NCBI GenBank assembly: GCA_028554755.1
Contig: JAPTOF010000017.1
Location: 5,518,001 to 5,582,000, forward strand
Length of the DNA: 64,000 nucleotides
Direction of reading: 5' to 3'
From: Cordia subcordata
Lineage: Eukaryota > Streptophyta > Magnoliopsida > Boraginales > Cordiaceae
The position numbers and the translations under genes were made by a program. Below are positions 12,270-24,356 of the stretch, in pieces. How positions within the stretch are numbered: position 1 is the first letter of the stretch; the number at the start of each line of letters is the position of its first letter. The notes under the pieces are model-generated. The model was not told the origin of the DNA and did no database searches. It was given only the letters and a program-made list of their open reading frames with translations.

Positions 12270-13420
12270 CTATCCAATGCAAGAAATATGAAGATTAGTG
12301 CCATTACCAATAGTAACAGTCTCTTGGCCCTCGTATGGTTGAGAAGCTTGAAGTTGAGTTAAGTTGTTTGTCACATGATTAGATGCGCCAGAGTCAATGT
12401 ACCAGTTAACAGAAGAAGCAGATGTTGTAGTTTGAGCAGTGAGAGCTTGAGTTTGGGCCTTGGGATTGACATAGTTAATAGCATCCAATCTATGCCAGCA
12501 TTCAAGTGCTTAATGATTGAACTTCCCACAATTTGGCACTGCACTCTAATAGAAGATGAAGCAATAGTATAAGAAAGATTCCCATAACCAGTGGTACCTG
12601 GAGTTTGAGGTGGCGGATCTGAAAAAGTTGTAGTAAAGCCACCTCTTTGAGGTGATGCTCTGCCTCGTCCTCCTTTTGAATTCTGAGTTCTACCTCTGCC
12701 ACGATTATTAGTGAAACCTCCTCTTTGTTGATTTGAGGTATACAATGCAGTGTGAGACTCAAGAGATGATGAGTCTACTAATGAAACTAAAGAGAAATTA
12801 AGATTAACTTCTTCAGTCAAGAGTATGCTACAAAGTTCAGAAACTTTAATTGGCTCTTTACGAACACGAAGACCTCATTTGATCAATGCATGTTGTTCTG
12901 GTAAACCACGAAGAATATTCCAAACAATGTCTTCCTCTCTCATAGGTTCATCCACTATAGAATACTATCAGCAATGGTTTTGATCTTATCAATATATTGT
13001 TGCATCGTAAGAGTGCGCTTAGTAATCATAGAAAGTTGATGCCTTAGTTGATAGACATAAGACCTACTAATTGAGTGAAAACGAGTCTCTGAGGCACTCC
13101 ATATCTCAAGCATAGAACAAAGTCGAACCACTTGAGAAAACACAGTTGGATGTAGCAACGCAAACAGACAAGTCTTGAGATGTTCGTCAATCTCTTGCCA
13201 TAGAAAGAACTTTGGATTATCAATTTCTGCACCATTACTGATGATCTTCTATGGTGGCATTTGTTGTACACCAGTAAGATATCCTAGAAGCTTATAGGCA
13301 CGAAAAATTGCTTCCAGACTAAGTAATTTGTGTTATCAAGCTTAATGTGAACCATCGAATTGAAGTTTTGCAGAAAACATTTGAAACTAGGAGGTAAATC
13401 AATTTCCCTATTAAACTCTA
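12270..13420 (-). pseudogene. copia gag and protease (broken)
   Basis: The gag core (CLFALLHPTVFSQV, then EIWSASETRFHS) is at about 13190-12955, with a frame change relative to neighbouring open stretches. A Gly/Arg-rich segment (12740-12650) and a CCHC knuckle (C..CGKFNH....C, around 12545-12510) follow. The aspartic protease signature WYIDSGASNHVT lies at about 12410-12375. Stops separate the parts. Confidence 0.8.
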
Positions 13421-13681
13421 TTGCGATCACTTCACGAAGAAATACAAAGATGCAATTTCATATAAAAGCAAAATTAAACTTGTTGTATTGAAGAAATCAA
13501 AACAAAAAATCACCGATATATGCATTCTGAAACCCTAACAATAGCTTGAAGCTCTACGAATTGAAGAAGAAACAACGAATTGAAGAAGAATTTACCGATA
13601 AAATAGTAAGAAAGGAAAGACAATCGCTAGATAAATCTTCAGATTTCAAAAAAAATTCCCAAGAGAGAGCTCTGATTACCA

Positions 13682-13911
13682 TGACAAAATATAAAGCAGA
13701 GAGAAATTGTTGAAGAACACCATTGCGTTATTATTATCTGAGCTCAAAATGATTACATTATAATTGTCTGCTATTTATATTAGCTAAGTTAGCTTGTAGC
13801 TAAAGCTAAATATGACAGCTATCCTTAGAGTTAGTTACAATAACTACTTCTAGAATATTCTAACTATTTAGCTTAACTGCTGAACTGTCATGCTTGCCTT
13901 TCTCACTAACA
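13682..13911 (-). repeat. 5' LTR of the 9-14 kb copia element
   Basis: 230 bp. The primer binding site lies immediately inside it on the - strand (about 13681-13669). The outer edge is followed by the CTCTC target duplication. Confidence 0.95.
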
Positions 13912-15140
13912 CTCTCTACCTCCTCAGTCATGCCAGTAGTATTGGAACCAACTTGTCGATTGAAGTTTTTAGTGTTCACAGGAACAATAGCAAGCATAAG
14001 ATTTTCTTGATCCTCCAGACTTTGAGTCTCATTATTTTGATCCTCTGTAGAAAGCATATCAAATTTACTATGCAATAGGAATTTCATTAGATATGTCCCT
14101 AATAGGATGAAAAACCCCTTGCTCCAAGTGCTTGTTATTATGAAATCTATAATCTGGGACTTCTGTTCGATGACCACGTACGCCCTCATCCTTGGTGGAC
14201 TCTTCCCCAGCAGAATTCTTCCCTTTATCATTGACTTGACCTCTATCATTGAATCCCTTATCAACATTGTGGTGTTGAGAAGATTTCTTAAAATCAGCCT
14301 CAAGTGGTGAAGGTTCTTTACCAAGTTTTACATAGATACCACAGTCATGATCGAATAAAGAGCAATGGGTACAATATCAAGGAATATCCCTTATAACTAT
14401 AGGTTGTTCAAAAATACAAACATTGGCATTATTTAAGGGATCTCTGTTATGTATCCAAATAGATGAAGGATGCTTCTTCAAACCGTTAATCTCCGTACCT
14501 ACACTAGCCATTTTAGGTCTTGAACCCTTAGTAGTTGGTTCATCAACTCGAAAAGGTCTTCATATGCTCTTGCAAGATTCACCACTTCCCTCTTGTTATA
14601 AAAATGGTTAGACAGGTGCTCCATGGATATCCAAACCTGGGTAAAAGGTGGCTCTTTATTAGGTCGAAAATCTCTAGTCCATTTCACGACATATATCAAA
14701 TGAATAAATATCTCCCAATCCCCTCTCAACCATAACCGATGATAATCCAAAGTGTTGGAGAGTTTGATTAATATATGACATGAACCTAGCCAAAGAATCT
14801 CAGAATTTCCTATTAATTTTATCCAAATAAACCATCGCTGAACAATCTCCAGACAAGGCATGGTGGAGAATCATCCAATCAAAGCAGAAGCAAATGATGC
14901 AACCAAAGCGTCATCTTCCTCAATAGTATACATAAAAGCAAGCTGATTGTGATATTCCTCAATAGGTCTCATATGAGTTTTAAGCAAAGAATGATCAGAC
15001 ACTATAGCTACAAAGGTTTTTCTCCAAGCTCGAGCATAGCACGAAGGGTGGGGATTTGTCAACGCCGCCTTGTCTGTGAAAAAGGTAAAGATCAGACATG
15101 GGCCGAGAGAGAAAAGTCGTAGTTTTATAGATAACTTCAA
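13912..15140 (-). pseudogene. LINE ORF1 with DUF4283-like domain and zinc knuckle (broken, 5' part)
   Basis: Two - strand open stretches (15140-14871 and 14861-14499) join across a frameshift. Together they give the DUF4283-like region of plant LINE ORF1: HILIKLSNTLDYHRLWLRGD, VVKWTRDF.PNKE, and VWI..EHLSNHFYNK. Downstream, near 14388-14345, YCTHCSLFDHDC is a knuckle-like motif behind a stop. A charged tail (14324-13912) then runs to the copia insertion. The same frame type resumes on the far side of that insertion at about 9039. ORF1 proteins bind LINE RNA. Confidence 0.75.
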
Positions 15141-15285
15141 TAATAATTTAAATTCATCTTAAATGTGACCTACTTAGCATAAAAAGAATCAGTTTGGACA
15201 TCTATCATTAATCCAGTGTGTAAAGTGTAAGTAGTAGTTTGTTAAGCATATGTGTAATATTGTGCAATGTCTGTAGAGAGTATAT

Positions 15286-15737
15286 TGTTGGAAAATTTCT
15301 CTTTAAAGTGGGCTAGCGTTGATTATTTTTGGTTTTATAAAATTGGCTGAATATTTGGTTCACAAGTTGGGCTTTGTGATCATATTGGTTTTAGCCCACC
15401 TCATAAATCCATATAATTCTTTTGTGCGTAGGCTTATATATTCTGATAAATCTTTTTATGGGTAGGACTATCAAAATTTATTATAAATAGGGCTAGGTCT
15501 CCTCTCCTACTCTGAACCCTAACAGTTTGTTCCCTATAGACATCTATTAATCTTAAGCAGAGCAGGGAAAGGAAGATCCTAGCCTGAACTGGTTAACAGT
15601 TTTCTTTAACATTATGTCATTGAATAATTTGTCTATAATAATGGCTCAAACAGGTATGTGCTTTAACTATCAATTATATCTTTCAATTTTAGATAGTAAA
15701 TTCATGTATTGTATACGATCTATATGTTGTGCTTACA
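15286..15737 (+). repeat. 5' LTR of the 15-22 kb copia element
   Basis: 452 bp, starting TGTTGGAAAATTTCTC and ending TTACA. It is followed by a 2-base spacer and the primer binding site. Confidence 0.93.
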
Positions 15738-15739
15738 TG

Positions 15740-15752
15740 TGGTATCAGAGCC
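15740..15752 (+). other. Primer binding site (initiator tRNA-Met)
   Basis: TGGTATCAGAGCC, the standard copia primer site, two bases inside the 5' LTR. It fixes the orientation of the element. Confidence 0.9.
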
Positions 15753-18600
15753 TATTATACATGGATTTACATATATTTATCTATTAAAAAAATTGAAGTA
15801 CATGTTTGAGCATGATGATTATAAGAGTTCTTGATTTATTTTGTGATTATTAAATCGTTGTTTCATAAAATTAATTGAGGGTTTTCGTAGATCTTTTCTT
15901 GCTTGTTTTCTTGATATATATCATGCTATGTATTTTGATTAGTATGGTATGATATGAGTTAAAATATTTTAAATTTAATTTTTGAAGTTTTTTCTTTAAA
16001 TTGTGTGAAAGAAGCTTGTTGCTGCCAAAGATAAACACCATCCAATAATTTAAAACAAAAAAGAAAGAAAAGGGGAATGATATACATATCGTCGCCATAT
16101 ATCAAAGTTTGCTCAACAGCTATTTAAAATCTAATTTTGGTCTTTGTTCTCGTATGGCTAAGTAGTTTCGTATTGGAGTGTGATACTAGATTGCAAGTTT
16201 TGGCTATATATATATGAGCATGTAATCATATTATATGTTAACGTTTCTTGCCTAGATATTACCATAGATGCTATTGTCCTGAGAGCATTTATTTATTAGT
16301 TGTAATAATACAACTTAAGGCATTGAAATAGTAATTATCATTTTTTTTGGCATGGCATATGGCAAATAGGCACCGAAATCTAGTTGTCAAATTCAAGTTA
16401 AACTCGAAAGTTTACAACTTTTCTAATGAACCAAGTAACAGGTTTGGTTTAATTTGTCCGTTTTTGACCATTTGGTGATCAATTGGTATGTGGTGTACAA
16501 TGACAAATACATCAAAATTGACCACATATGCATTTAGCTCATGCATGCATGACAAGTTATTTTCTTCTTTTCTTGGGTGGCACAAATTGAAGTCTTGAAG
16601 ATACACTCAAGAATCAAATTTGTTTAGCTTCACATAAACACATAATCAAATCTCCTTGCTACTCTTGTTTTACCGTCCTAATAAATTTTGTTCTCTCTCT
16701 AAAATAAATAAATTAAAAAAAAGGGTGTCACAGTCATTATTCAATCCTACGTACCGATTGCTTGTTTATTTGCAACATTGCAAGGCATGACGTAGTATGT
16801 CTTGGAATTGTCAGTGAATTATATTGGCCAATATTTTATCATGTTAGAATGCCACGCATGGATGTCTAAATTCAAACTATTTGCATCCAGTCATTGAATG
16901 AAACAACTTTTCAACTAATTGTGTCAATTGATATTCACAAAAGATAGATGAAAAGAACTACGTCTCTTCTTCACTTTTTATTTATTATTTGGTTTGTTGA
17001 AGTTTGGTTAAAGAAATCCATACAAAAATAAAGAGAAAGGTTTGATTACTTTTTATACAATTTAATTGAATCTTTTGTTTTTTTATTATTTATTATTAAT
17101 CCTTTGAATTTAGAGAAAATATTTATTTTTCTTTATTTTGGGATTTCATATATTTTCTATTCTAAGTTGTTTCTATGCCCCATGTTCAGTATTAAACAAA
17201 TTTTTTAAATATTTATCGAGGAATGCAATTTTAAATTGATCACTAAGACAAGTCATATTGAAGTGTTTCATATTGTGTGGTTAATCGCAAGCATAGCATT
17301 TTGTGGTTAAGTTAAGCATTAATTTTTCCCAATGAGTTGACATCATAGATTTAAGTTAGCAAATTCACCAAGTGACTTGCTCAATTAAATCTATGGCTTT
17401 TCTCGTTTTGTTTAGAAAACTACCATGGTAAAGTGTGCAATGTTTTCCCAAAGGAGATTATTATGTGGCTTTAGCCCGATAGCATAAACATAAAGTATAG
17501 ACCAAGATTACAATGCTATTAGGGAGTTCAATTGCCCAAAAGTGGTTGACTTTTCTTTCAGTGTGGTGATCTTATATGCATTACTTTATATTAAAAGAGT
17601 ACCTATTTACAAGTTGAATTATTTGCCCAAAGGCAGTATGACAACGATGTGTTTGGACTTTTTTGTTTATAATGCTTACTCTTGTAATATAGCATGTATG
17701 CATAATGTTTATTGATATTGCATTCTTTTCTTGGATTGTTTCGTTTATTTTGAACAATCATTACTTAGATGTCTTAAATGAATAAAACCATTATGAAATA
17801 AAAGCGGTTATTGGGTTTTATCTGAGTATAGTCGATACTGACTTGGCATTACAATTGATGCACATGCCAATTTGGTTAATAAAAATAGTAATAAAGAAAG
17901 GGGAATATAATCGGCAATAGAAGAGATTTAAATGTCTTGCTTAATGACTATGAAGAGGCCCATAACTGAAATATTTAGTGAATGGTTTAGCTTGAACTAA
18001 GAATATAAAAGAACTCTTAATAGCTATAGGAGAGAAATACCAAGGAATCTTGGAATATCAATGACCAAAATTTGCCCATTACGTTATTGAGGAAAACAAA
18101 ATTAAGGGTAAAAACCCAAAGGTTATATAGTTTGTTTCTAGTCTTAAGTCCTATTCTTATAACATTAGTACATTGAATTCTAAGGGTCATGTTTCTAAGA
18201 GAGATCATAGTTTTTAAAAAGGGCAGTAAAGGTCAGATCTAGATCATAGATTGAAATCATAATGTAAGAGGTCCTAAATCTGCTATCACTAACTTTGATA
18301 AAAAAATCTTACTTCCGTAAGAAAATGTCATAAAAGAGCTCATTGCACAAGTTCAATTTTGGTTAAAGAAAGAGAAAATAGATGAGGGACAAGTGGATTA
18401 AAGTCTTACATTTGGACTGTTAGTCTGTATATAAAAATTAGTTTTGAACTTATTTTAGAAAATGTTTTCTAGATGTCATGTTTTAGACGGAACTTGATTT
18501 CTATTTCTTTTTTTAGACAAGATTGGTTATGATTTTCACTTTAGAAATAACCAAGTACAATTGTTTTTCAATTCTAGAATTGTTGGTGAATGTGTTTTAT
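15753..18600 (+). other. Leader and eroded gag/protease region of the + strand copia element
   Basis: AT-rich with no long open frame. A knuckle-like stretch (NSKGHVSKRD) near 18180-18210 suggests the end of gag. From there to 18600 the sequence fits an eroded protease region, but no DSG motif could be confirmed. The stretch 15753-17900 shows nothing recognisable and may hold further insertions. Confidence 0.4.
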
Positions 18601-21330
18601 CAAATGGTTTATACCGATTGTGTTTATTCCCAGGAAGTTCTCGTGACTCATTTCATACCAAAAAAAAAAATTCTCTTCTAAAAGGAGTTTAATTATAAGA
18701 AATTTTTCTTTGCTATGGCATAAAAGGTTAGGTCATATTTCTAGGGAAAGAGTTGAAAGATTCATTAACAGTGAGATTTTACCTTCTCTGAATTTTTGAT
18801 GATCTTGAAACTTATATTGGGTGCATAAAGGGTAAGCGCACTAAAGTTAAAAGAAATCTGCTACCCGCAGTTTTGCCTTTTAGAAGTGATAAACATAGAT
18901 ACTGCTAGACCTTATTCTGTTATATTGTATGGTAATAAATATTTTGTTATATTTGTTGATGATTTTTCTCGTTATAGATACCTCTATCTAATTAAAAAGA
19001 AATTTGACGCTATTGAGAAATTTAAAATTTTTAAGACAAAGGCAGAAAAACAACTTAGGAAGGCTATTAAAATTGATGGATCTGGCGAAGAGGTGAGTAT
19101 GATGATAGGCTTAGATCTCCGAACAATATATAGGGTTGTTCACCAAGTACTTATAAATTTATGGGATTTTTGCTCAGTATACTATGTCTAATATGCCTGA
19201 GTAAAATGGTGTGACCAAAAGGTGAAAATGCACCTTTACAGATATGATAAGAAGCTTGATGAGTGTTACTAACCTACTAGAGTACCTTTGTAGTGAAGCT
19301 ATTAAAATGACTTGTTAAATACTTAACCATGTTCCCAACAAGTTTGTCCCTAAGGCTCATTTTTTATTTTGGTTAGGGAGAAAACCCAGTTAGACTGATT
19401 TTCGAGTTGGGGTTGTCCTGCTTAGGTAAGAATTTTCAAATATGAAAACCACTGACCCTAAGACTAGTCGTTATTTCATTGGGTAATTGGCTTATTTTAA
19501 ATGATATAGGTTTTACTCTCCTACCTGTGTTTTTAAGATTGTTAAATCCCAAATGCTCAAATTCTTAGAATTGGATGTTGGTAATGTTGTATGTCCTCAA
19601 TCTACTACCGAGGATAATGATAGAGAAATTGTCTCATTTCACTATTAATAAGTAGTCAAGCTAGTACTCTACTCACATTAAGAGACAAGATATTAGTGGG
19701 TACCCTATAATAGATGATGATGTTACAGCTAATGACAATCTACATGTCGAGATTTCACAACCTTATGAGATTATTAATGAACAACACTTAAAAGGTCCAT
19801 TAGAGAAAGAAGACATTCCATCTATAATGATTATCTCATTTACTTGAATGCTATGAGAGATGAGATGCAACCTATAATAAAAATTAATTTGGGAACTTGT
19901 TGATCATCTTAAAGGAGATAATCTTATTGGTCTTCAAGACTAAAAGAGATCCCCTAGAGAAGATTGAGAGGCCAAAGGTGAGATTAGTTACAAAAGGCTT
20001 AACCCAAAGAGAATGTATAGATTATAAAGAAATCCTTTTCACATGTTTCTGTAAAATATTCTTTGAGATACTAATGGCTCCTATGGATGTGAAAATAGTT
20101 TTCCTCAATAGTGATATATATCTATAAGTCTACATGAAATAGCCTGAGGGTTTACTATTACTGGTAAGGATAACATGGTTTATAGACTTAGAAAATCTAT
20201 TTATGGTTTTGAATCAAGCCTCAAGGTAATGAATATTTAAAGTTTGATGAAATGATAAATTCTTATTATTTTGAAGAAAATAGAGTTGATCAGTGTATAT
20301 ACTTCAAGATCAGTGGGAGTAAATTTGTCTTCCTAATATTGCATGTTGATGATATTTTGCTAGTTATATATGACTTGAGTATGCTCCATGAGACTAAACA
20401 ATTTTTTACTCAAAGCTTTTGATATGAAAGATCTTGAGGATGCTTCTTTTGTTTTTGGTACTAAGTTTTGTTCAAATAGGTCTCTTGGAATTTTTGAATC
20501 TTTTACGAAATCTTAATTTGATTGAGTTTTCAGAACTTTTTGTGGTGTGAAAGATTGTAAGTCTTGTGTGTATTTATTGTAAAAGGTGATCAACTCAAAT
20601 TGAAGTAATATCCTCAAAATGATATAGAGAGGGATTCTATGAAAGATATACCTTGTGCTAGTGCTGTTGAGAGCCTATTGTATGATCTAGTATGCACTAC
20701 ACTTGATATCACTTTTGCAGTAAGAGTTTTGGTTGATAATAAATCCTAGAATGGATTATTAGGTTGTTGCTAATTAGATAATAAAATACCTAGAAAAGAC
20801 CAAAAATTATACGCTTGTTTGCTATAAAATAGATTATCTAAAATTGGTTGGATATTCTACCTTTGACTATGTTGGATGCTCAAATGATTGAAAATCTACT
20901 TTTGAGCATATCTTTGTGTTAGCTGGAGGGGCCATGTCTTGGAAGACTGCAAAATAATAGCTTCATGCCTTTTCAACTATACAAATTTGTGGCTTGTTAT
21001 GATGCCTCATCTCCTGCTATATGTTTTAAAAACATGATATCTAGTTTTGAGAAGTATAAATTCTGTTACTAGATCTATTAAGATCTATTGTGATAATAGA
21101 GTTATTGTTCTATTCTCAAAGAATAATAAGAAATTGAAGCTTGCAAGCATATAGATATCAAGTTCTTGGTAGTTAGAGACTTTGCCAAAAGTGATGACAC
21201 TCATATAAAATGAATTACTAGTGATGACGTATTAATTGACTCCTTGTCTAAAGATCTTTGACTTATGATTTTCTGTGAAACATGTTACGAATATGAGCAT
21301 TTTACAATCTTTTGATGCTATTGTCTAGTG
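18600..21330 (+). pseudogene. copia integrase, RT and RNase H remnants
   Basis: Integrase traces begin with GLYRLCLFPGS near 18610 and LWHKRLGHISRERVERF near 18715. The core YFVIFVDDFSRYRYLYLIKK follows in an open stretch (18886-19191). RT traces include RLVTKGLTQRECIDYKEI (19980-20033), the LMAPMDVK..FLNSD stretch (20070-20115) and an HVDDILLV-like block near 20343-20365. The RNase H end (YCDNRVIVLFSKN) is near 21085-21125. Frames change repeatedly and stops are common, so this is a fossil polyprotein. The integrase resembles the copia lineage that carries DGSGE after the core. Confidence 0.8.
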
Positions 21331-22037
21331 GGAGCTTTATATCATCATGAACTGTTGAATGTTCCCATTATTTTATGCTTTGTTTTGCACCTTAGTACAT
21401 TCATACAATAGTATGATGTTTTATAGTTTACAACATAATTGTATATTGTAATTACTCATATTTATGTTTTGTTGAAGATCTTATATTTAATGTCCACTGT
21501 GATAAGATTCCCTATTAAGTTTAATATCTCCATAAGGACACATTTTGGTTAGAGATATGTATTCTTACCTCTAACATGTTGATCGCTGTTTTATGAGGTT
21601 AAGAATAATCTTTTCTTTGGCCTATTGAATGCCGTTTTGAAAGGATATATGTTCTTTCCTCTAGCATATTGAACGATATTTTGTGAGGATAAGAATAATA
21701 GATTTCTCTTGCTTTGAATGCCGATACTGGAGAAATCATGTGGAGAACTGACAAAGAAATAACACATTTTGATCACATATTTGTGCTAGTTTCTTACTAC
21801 GCTGTTGTATGTTTGGTCCATGACTATAAGGTTGGATGACATTTGTGACCATGGAAATATAGAACACTATGACTGTCATGATTCGATGTTTGACAATCTT
21901 GTTAGTCTGAATATGTGCTTGAAGTGTATTCTTGTTAATCAAAATATTTTAAAATTGTGGCCACATTTTGTTTCCTATTCAGCCTAATAAATACTTTTCT
22001 TAAAAAAATTGAAAGCAAATATGCCCAAGTAGGAGAC

Positions 22038-22488
22038 TATTGGAAAATTTCTCTTTAAAGTGGGCTGCCATTAATTATTTTTGGTTTTATAGAATAAGCT
22101 AAATATCTGGTTCATAAGTTGGGCTTTGTGATCATACTGGTTTTAACCCACCTCATAAATCCATACAGTTCTTTTGTGCGTAGGCTCATATATTCTGATA
22201 AATTCTTTTATGGGTAAGACTGTCAGAATTTATTATAAATAGGGTCAGGTCCCCTCTCTTACTCTGAACCCTAACAGTTTGTTTCCCATAGACATCTATT
22301 AATCTTGAGTAGAGCAGAGAGAGGAAGATCTTAGCCTAAACTAGTTAACAGTTTTCTTCAACATTATGTCATTGAATAATTCGTCTACAATAATGGCTCA
22401 AACAGGTTGTGCTTCCGCTATCAATTATATCTTTTAATTTTATACTATAAATTCATATATTGTATACGATCTATATGTTACGTTTACA
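22038..22488 (+). repeat. 3' LTR of the 15-22 kb copia element
   Basis: 451 bp, the same sequence as 15286-15737 with scattered substitutions. The first dinucleotide is TA instead of TG. Confidence 0.93.
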
Positions 22489-22496
22489 TGTATAGC

Positions 22497-22860
22497 ATGT
22501 ATAATCTGTGTAGTGTGTAGTGTATATATATGTGTGTAATGTGTATTATGTGTAGTGTGATTAACATTTGTAATGTGTGTCGTATGTGTAAAGTATATAA
22601 TATGATAAGTGCGTAGTGTTTATAGGGTGTGTAGTATGTAGAGGTTCAGTGTGTGTAGGGTATGTAATTTATGTAGTGTGTGTAGTATGTGCAATGTGCA
22701 TGATTTGTGTAGTGTGTTGTAATTTGTGTTGTATTGTGTATAGTTATGTATAATGGCTGTAATAATGTGTACAATGTATATAATGTGCATAATGTGTCTG
22801 AGTGTGTGGGATGTGTATAATATATACAATGTATATAATATATGTAGTGTTTGTGTTTAT
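22497..22860. repeat. TG-rich block of copy A
   Basis: Irregular TGTGTAGTGTGTAATGTG-like repeats on the + strand. Similar blocks occur at 46905-47525 and, as the complement, at 51660-52012. The small ORFs across it are low-complexity artefacts. Confidence 0.85.
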
Positions 22861-24243
22861 CATATATAGTACATTTAATTTCATATAATTGAGTTTTTTT
22901 TTCCAAAATTTAGAATTTTCTTCAAAATTCCCCACCTATTTCTCCAAAATATTCCCCAAACGCAATTTTTCCCATCATTCTCCATTTCCCCATATTTAAT
23001 TTTCACCCAAAATTTTAGAGAAAATATTAGGGATCTCTATTCAATAAATACCCATACTCTGGGATCCTTGTGCAACTTTCGATCTAATATAACTGCTTGA
23101 TAATTTGACAAACCAAAATGCTTTCTCATTTAACAGAAATATATAACAGAAATGTGATTCACATAGAAAAGAAAATGACATTCAGAAGTCCACGGTAACC
23201 TAATTCATTGAGCCAAGTGGGTCTATAGAAAGGCTTTGGAGGGTCAGATATCCAATTTGGATGACCAAGGTTAGTTCCATCAAGTAATAGACTAGTAGTG
23301 AAGGTATTATGTTGAAACGACTTTGGAAGGGAATGCATATATCTTATTTGTACGAGGTGGGTTTTATATACATGTGACTCTTATGTTAATATCCGTTCAG
23401 ACAAAACAAACATTTAATTTTTCACACTAAGTGTCCAAATGGCTTCAATTTCCATTGCAATTCCTTTGTAATTAGTGCATAGAGTTTATGCCTTCGGCTT
23501 CTGTAGGGCCTCATCCTTATTTAACATTCAGGCCCTGAAACAAGTTTTTCTTTGGTTTCACACTATTACTGTGCGGGTCGAGAAGTCTTTTTTCTTTTCC
23601 GTAGTCAAAGATAAACTATTTGTTAAAATAATAATTAAAGAAACATTAGAAACATAAAAAGTAATAAGCACAAACATGAACAAGTGAATCCCAAATTTAT
23701 TTTGCGGATAATATTTCTTTTGCAAAGGATAATTTTTGAGGTCCGTGCATGCATGTGAGCAGCTCCATCCAAATATCTTGGCTCTCCATTCATGATTGAT
23801 CATATGAAAGTGATGATTGAAGACATTAAACAAAGTCCAGCTCTCCGACTAGAACTAGACTAGAAGATTAGAGACAACAAAAAAGTCGTGAAGTTTTTAG
23901 TCTTGAGTATTGTTAACGTACCAAGAGGCAAATTTGTCAACAATTTATCTTTTATATTTCAAACAAGGTGAAGATCATCAATGATCTCTTAAATATTGCC
24001 TTTTGACGATTCTCTTCTGTTTTTGTTTAAAAATAACTCTTTTTATCCGTAACTTTCAAAAGTTAAGACGACATTTATAACTTGGCCTAACAATCTCTGT
24101 CCAAACAAAGGCACGTCCATCTCAATTTTGCCTCTTGACATCTAAATGCTAATTGTTCTACTGTTTGAAATTCTGTCCGCTTAGGTACAAAGCTTTTCTT
24201 TGAAAGTGCCAAAAAAAAAAGGAAAAGAGCAAGTAGATGATAT

Positions 24244-24245
<2 letters not shown>

Positions 24246-24323
<78 letters not shown>

Positions 24324-24356
24324 CCCCTCCCCCCTCTCTCTCTCTATATATATATG
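24246..24356. repeat. CT microsatellite with C-rich and TA tail
   Basis: About 73 bp of near-perfect CT dinucleotides, then a C-rich stretch, more CT and a short TA run. It lies in an insertion specific to copy A. Confidence 0.95.

Larger units (their letters stand above)
9045..13911 (-). mobile_element. Complete but decayed Ty1/copia retrotransposon, - strand
   Basis: A 4,867-bp element with two LTRs (9045-9275 and 13682-13911), both bounded by TGACAA and TAACA on the + strand, i.e. TG...CA on its own strand. It is flanked by a 5-bp target duplication CTCTC (9040-9044 and 13912-13916). Inside the 5' LTR (right side) the - strand reads TGGTAATCAGAGC, a slightly altered initiator tRNA-Met primer site. 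A purine run GGGGAAA precedes the 3' LTR. Gag, protease, integrase, RT and RNase H are in copia order, all interrupted. The LTRs are about 93% identical by eye. Confidence 0.95.
5570..15140 (-). mobile_element. L1-type LINE, inactive, split by a copia insertion
   Basis: Read on the - strand this is one plant LINE. ORF1 carries a DUF4283-like domain and a CCHC-like knuckle (15140-13912) and continues after the insertion (9039 to about 8520). Next come the apurinic-type endonuclease (8502-7373), the reverse transcriptase (about 7230-6180) and a zf-RVT-like tail (to about 5570). Without the 4.87 kb copia element it would be about 4.7 kb. Stops and frameshifts occur in all parts. No poly(A) end is visible: the 3' side meets the putative copia LTR near 5546, so the 3' end may be lost or interrupted. 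The 5' end abuts repeat copy A. Confidence 0.85.
15286..22488 (+). mobile_element. Complete but decayed Ty1/copia retrotransposon, + strand
   Basis: A 7.2-kb element with LTRs at 15286-15737 and 22038-22488. Its primer site TGGTATCAGAGCC (15740-15752) is complementary to initiator tRNA-Met. A purine-rich tract AAGTAGGAGAC lies just before the 3' LTR. The flanking 5 bp are TATAT (15281-15285) and TGTAT (22489-22493), a target duplication with one mismatch. Pol traces occur in copia order, but every domain is full of stops. It sits inside repeat copy A, whose two halves rejoin when it is removed. Confidence 0.92.

Noticed and set aside
22620..22935. Overlapping - strand ORFs rich in His, Thr, Tyr and Ile
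   Set aside because: They are translations of the TG-rich repeat block with no domain.
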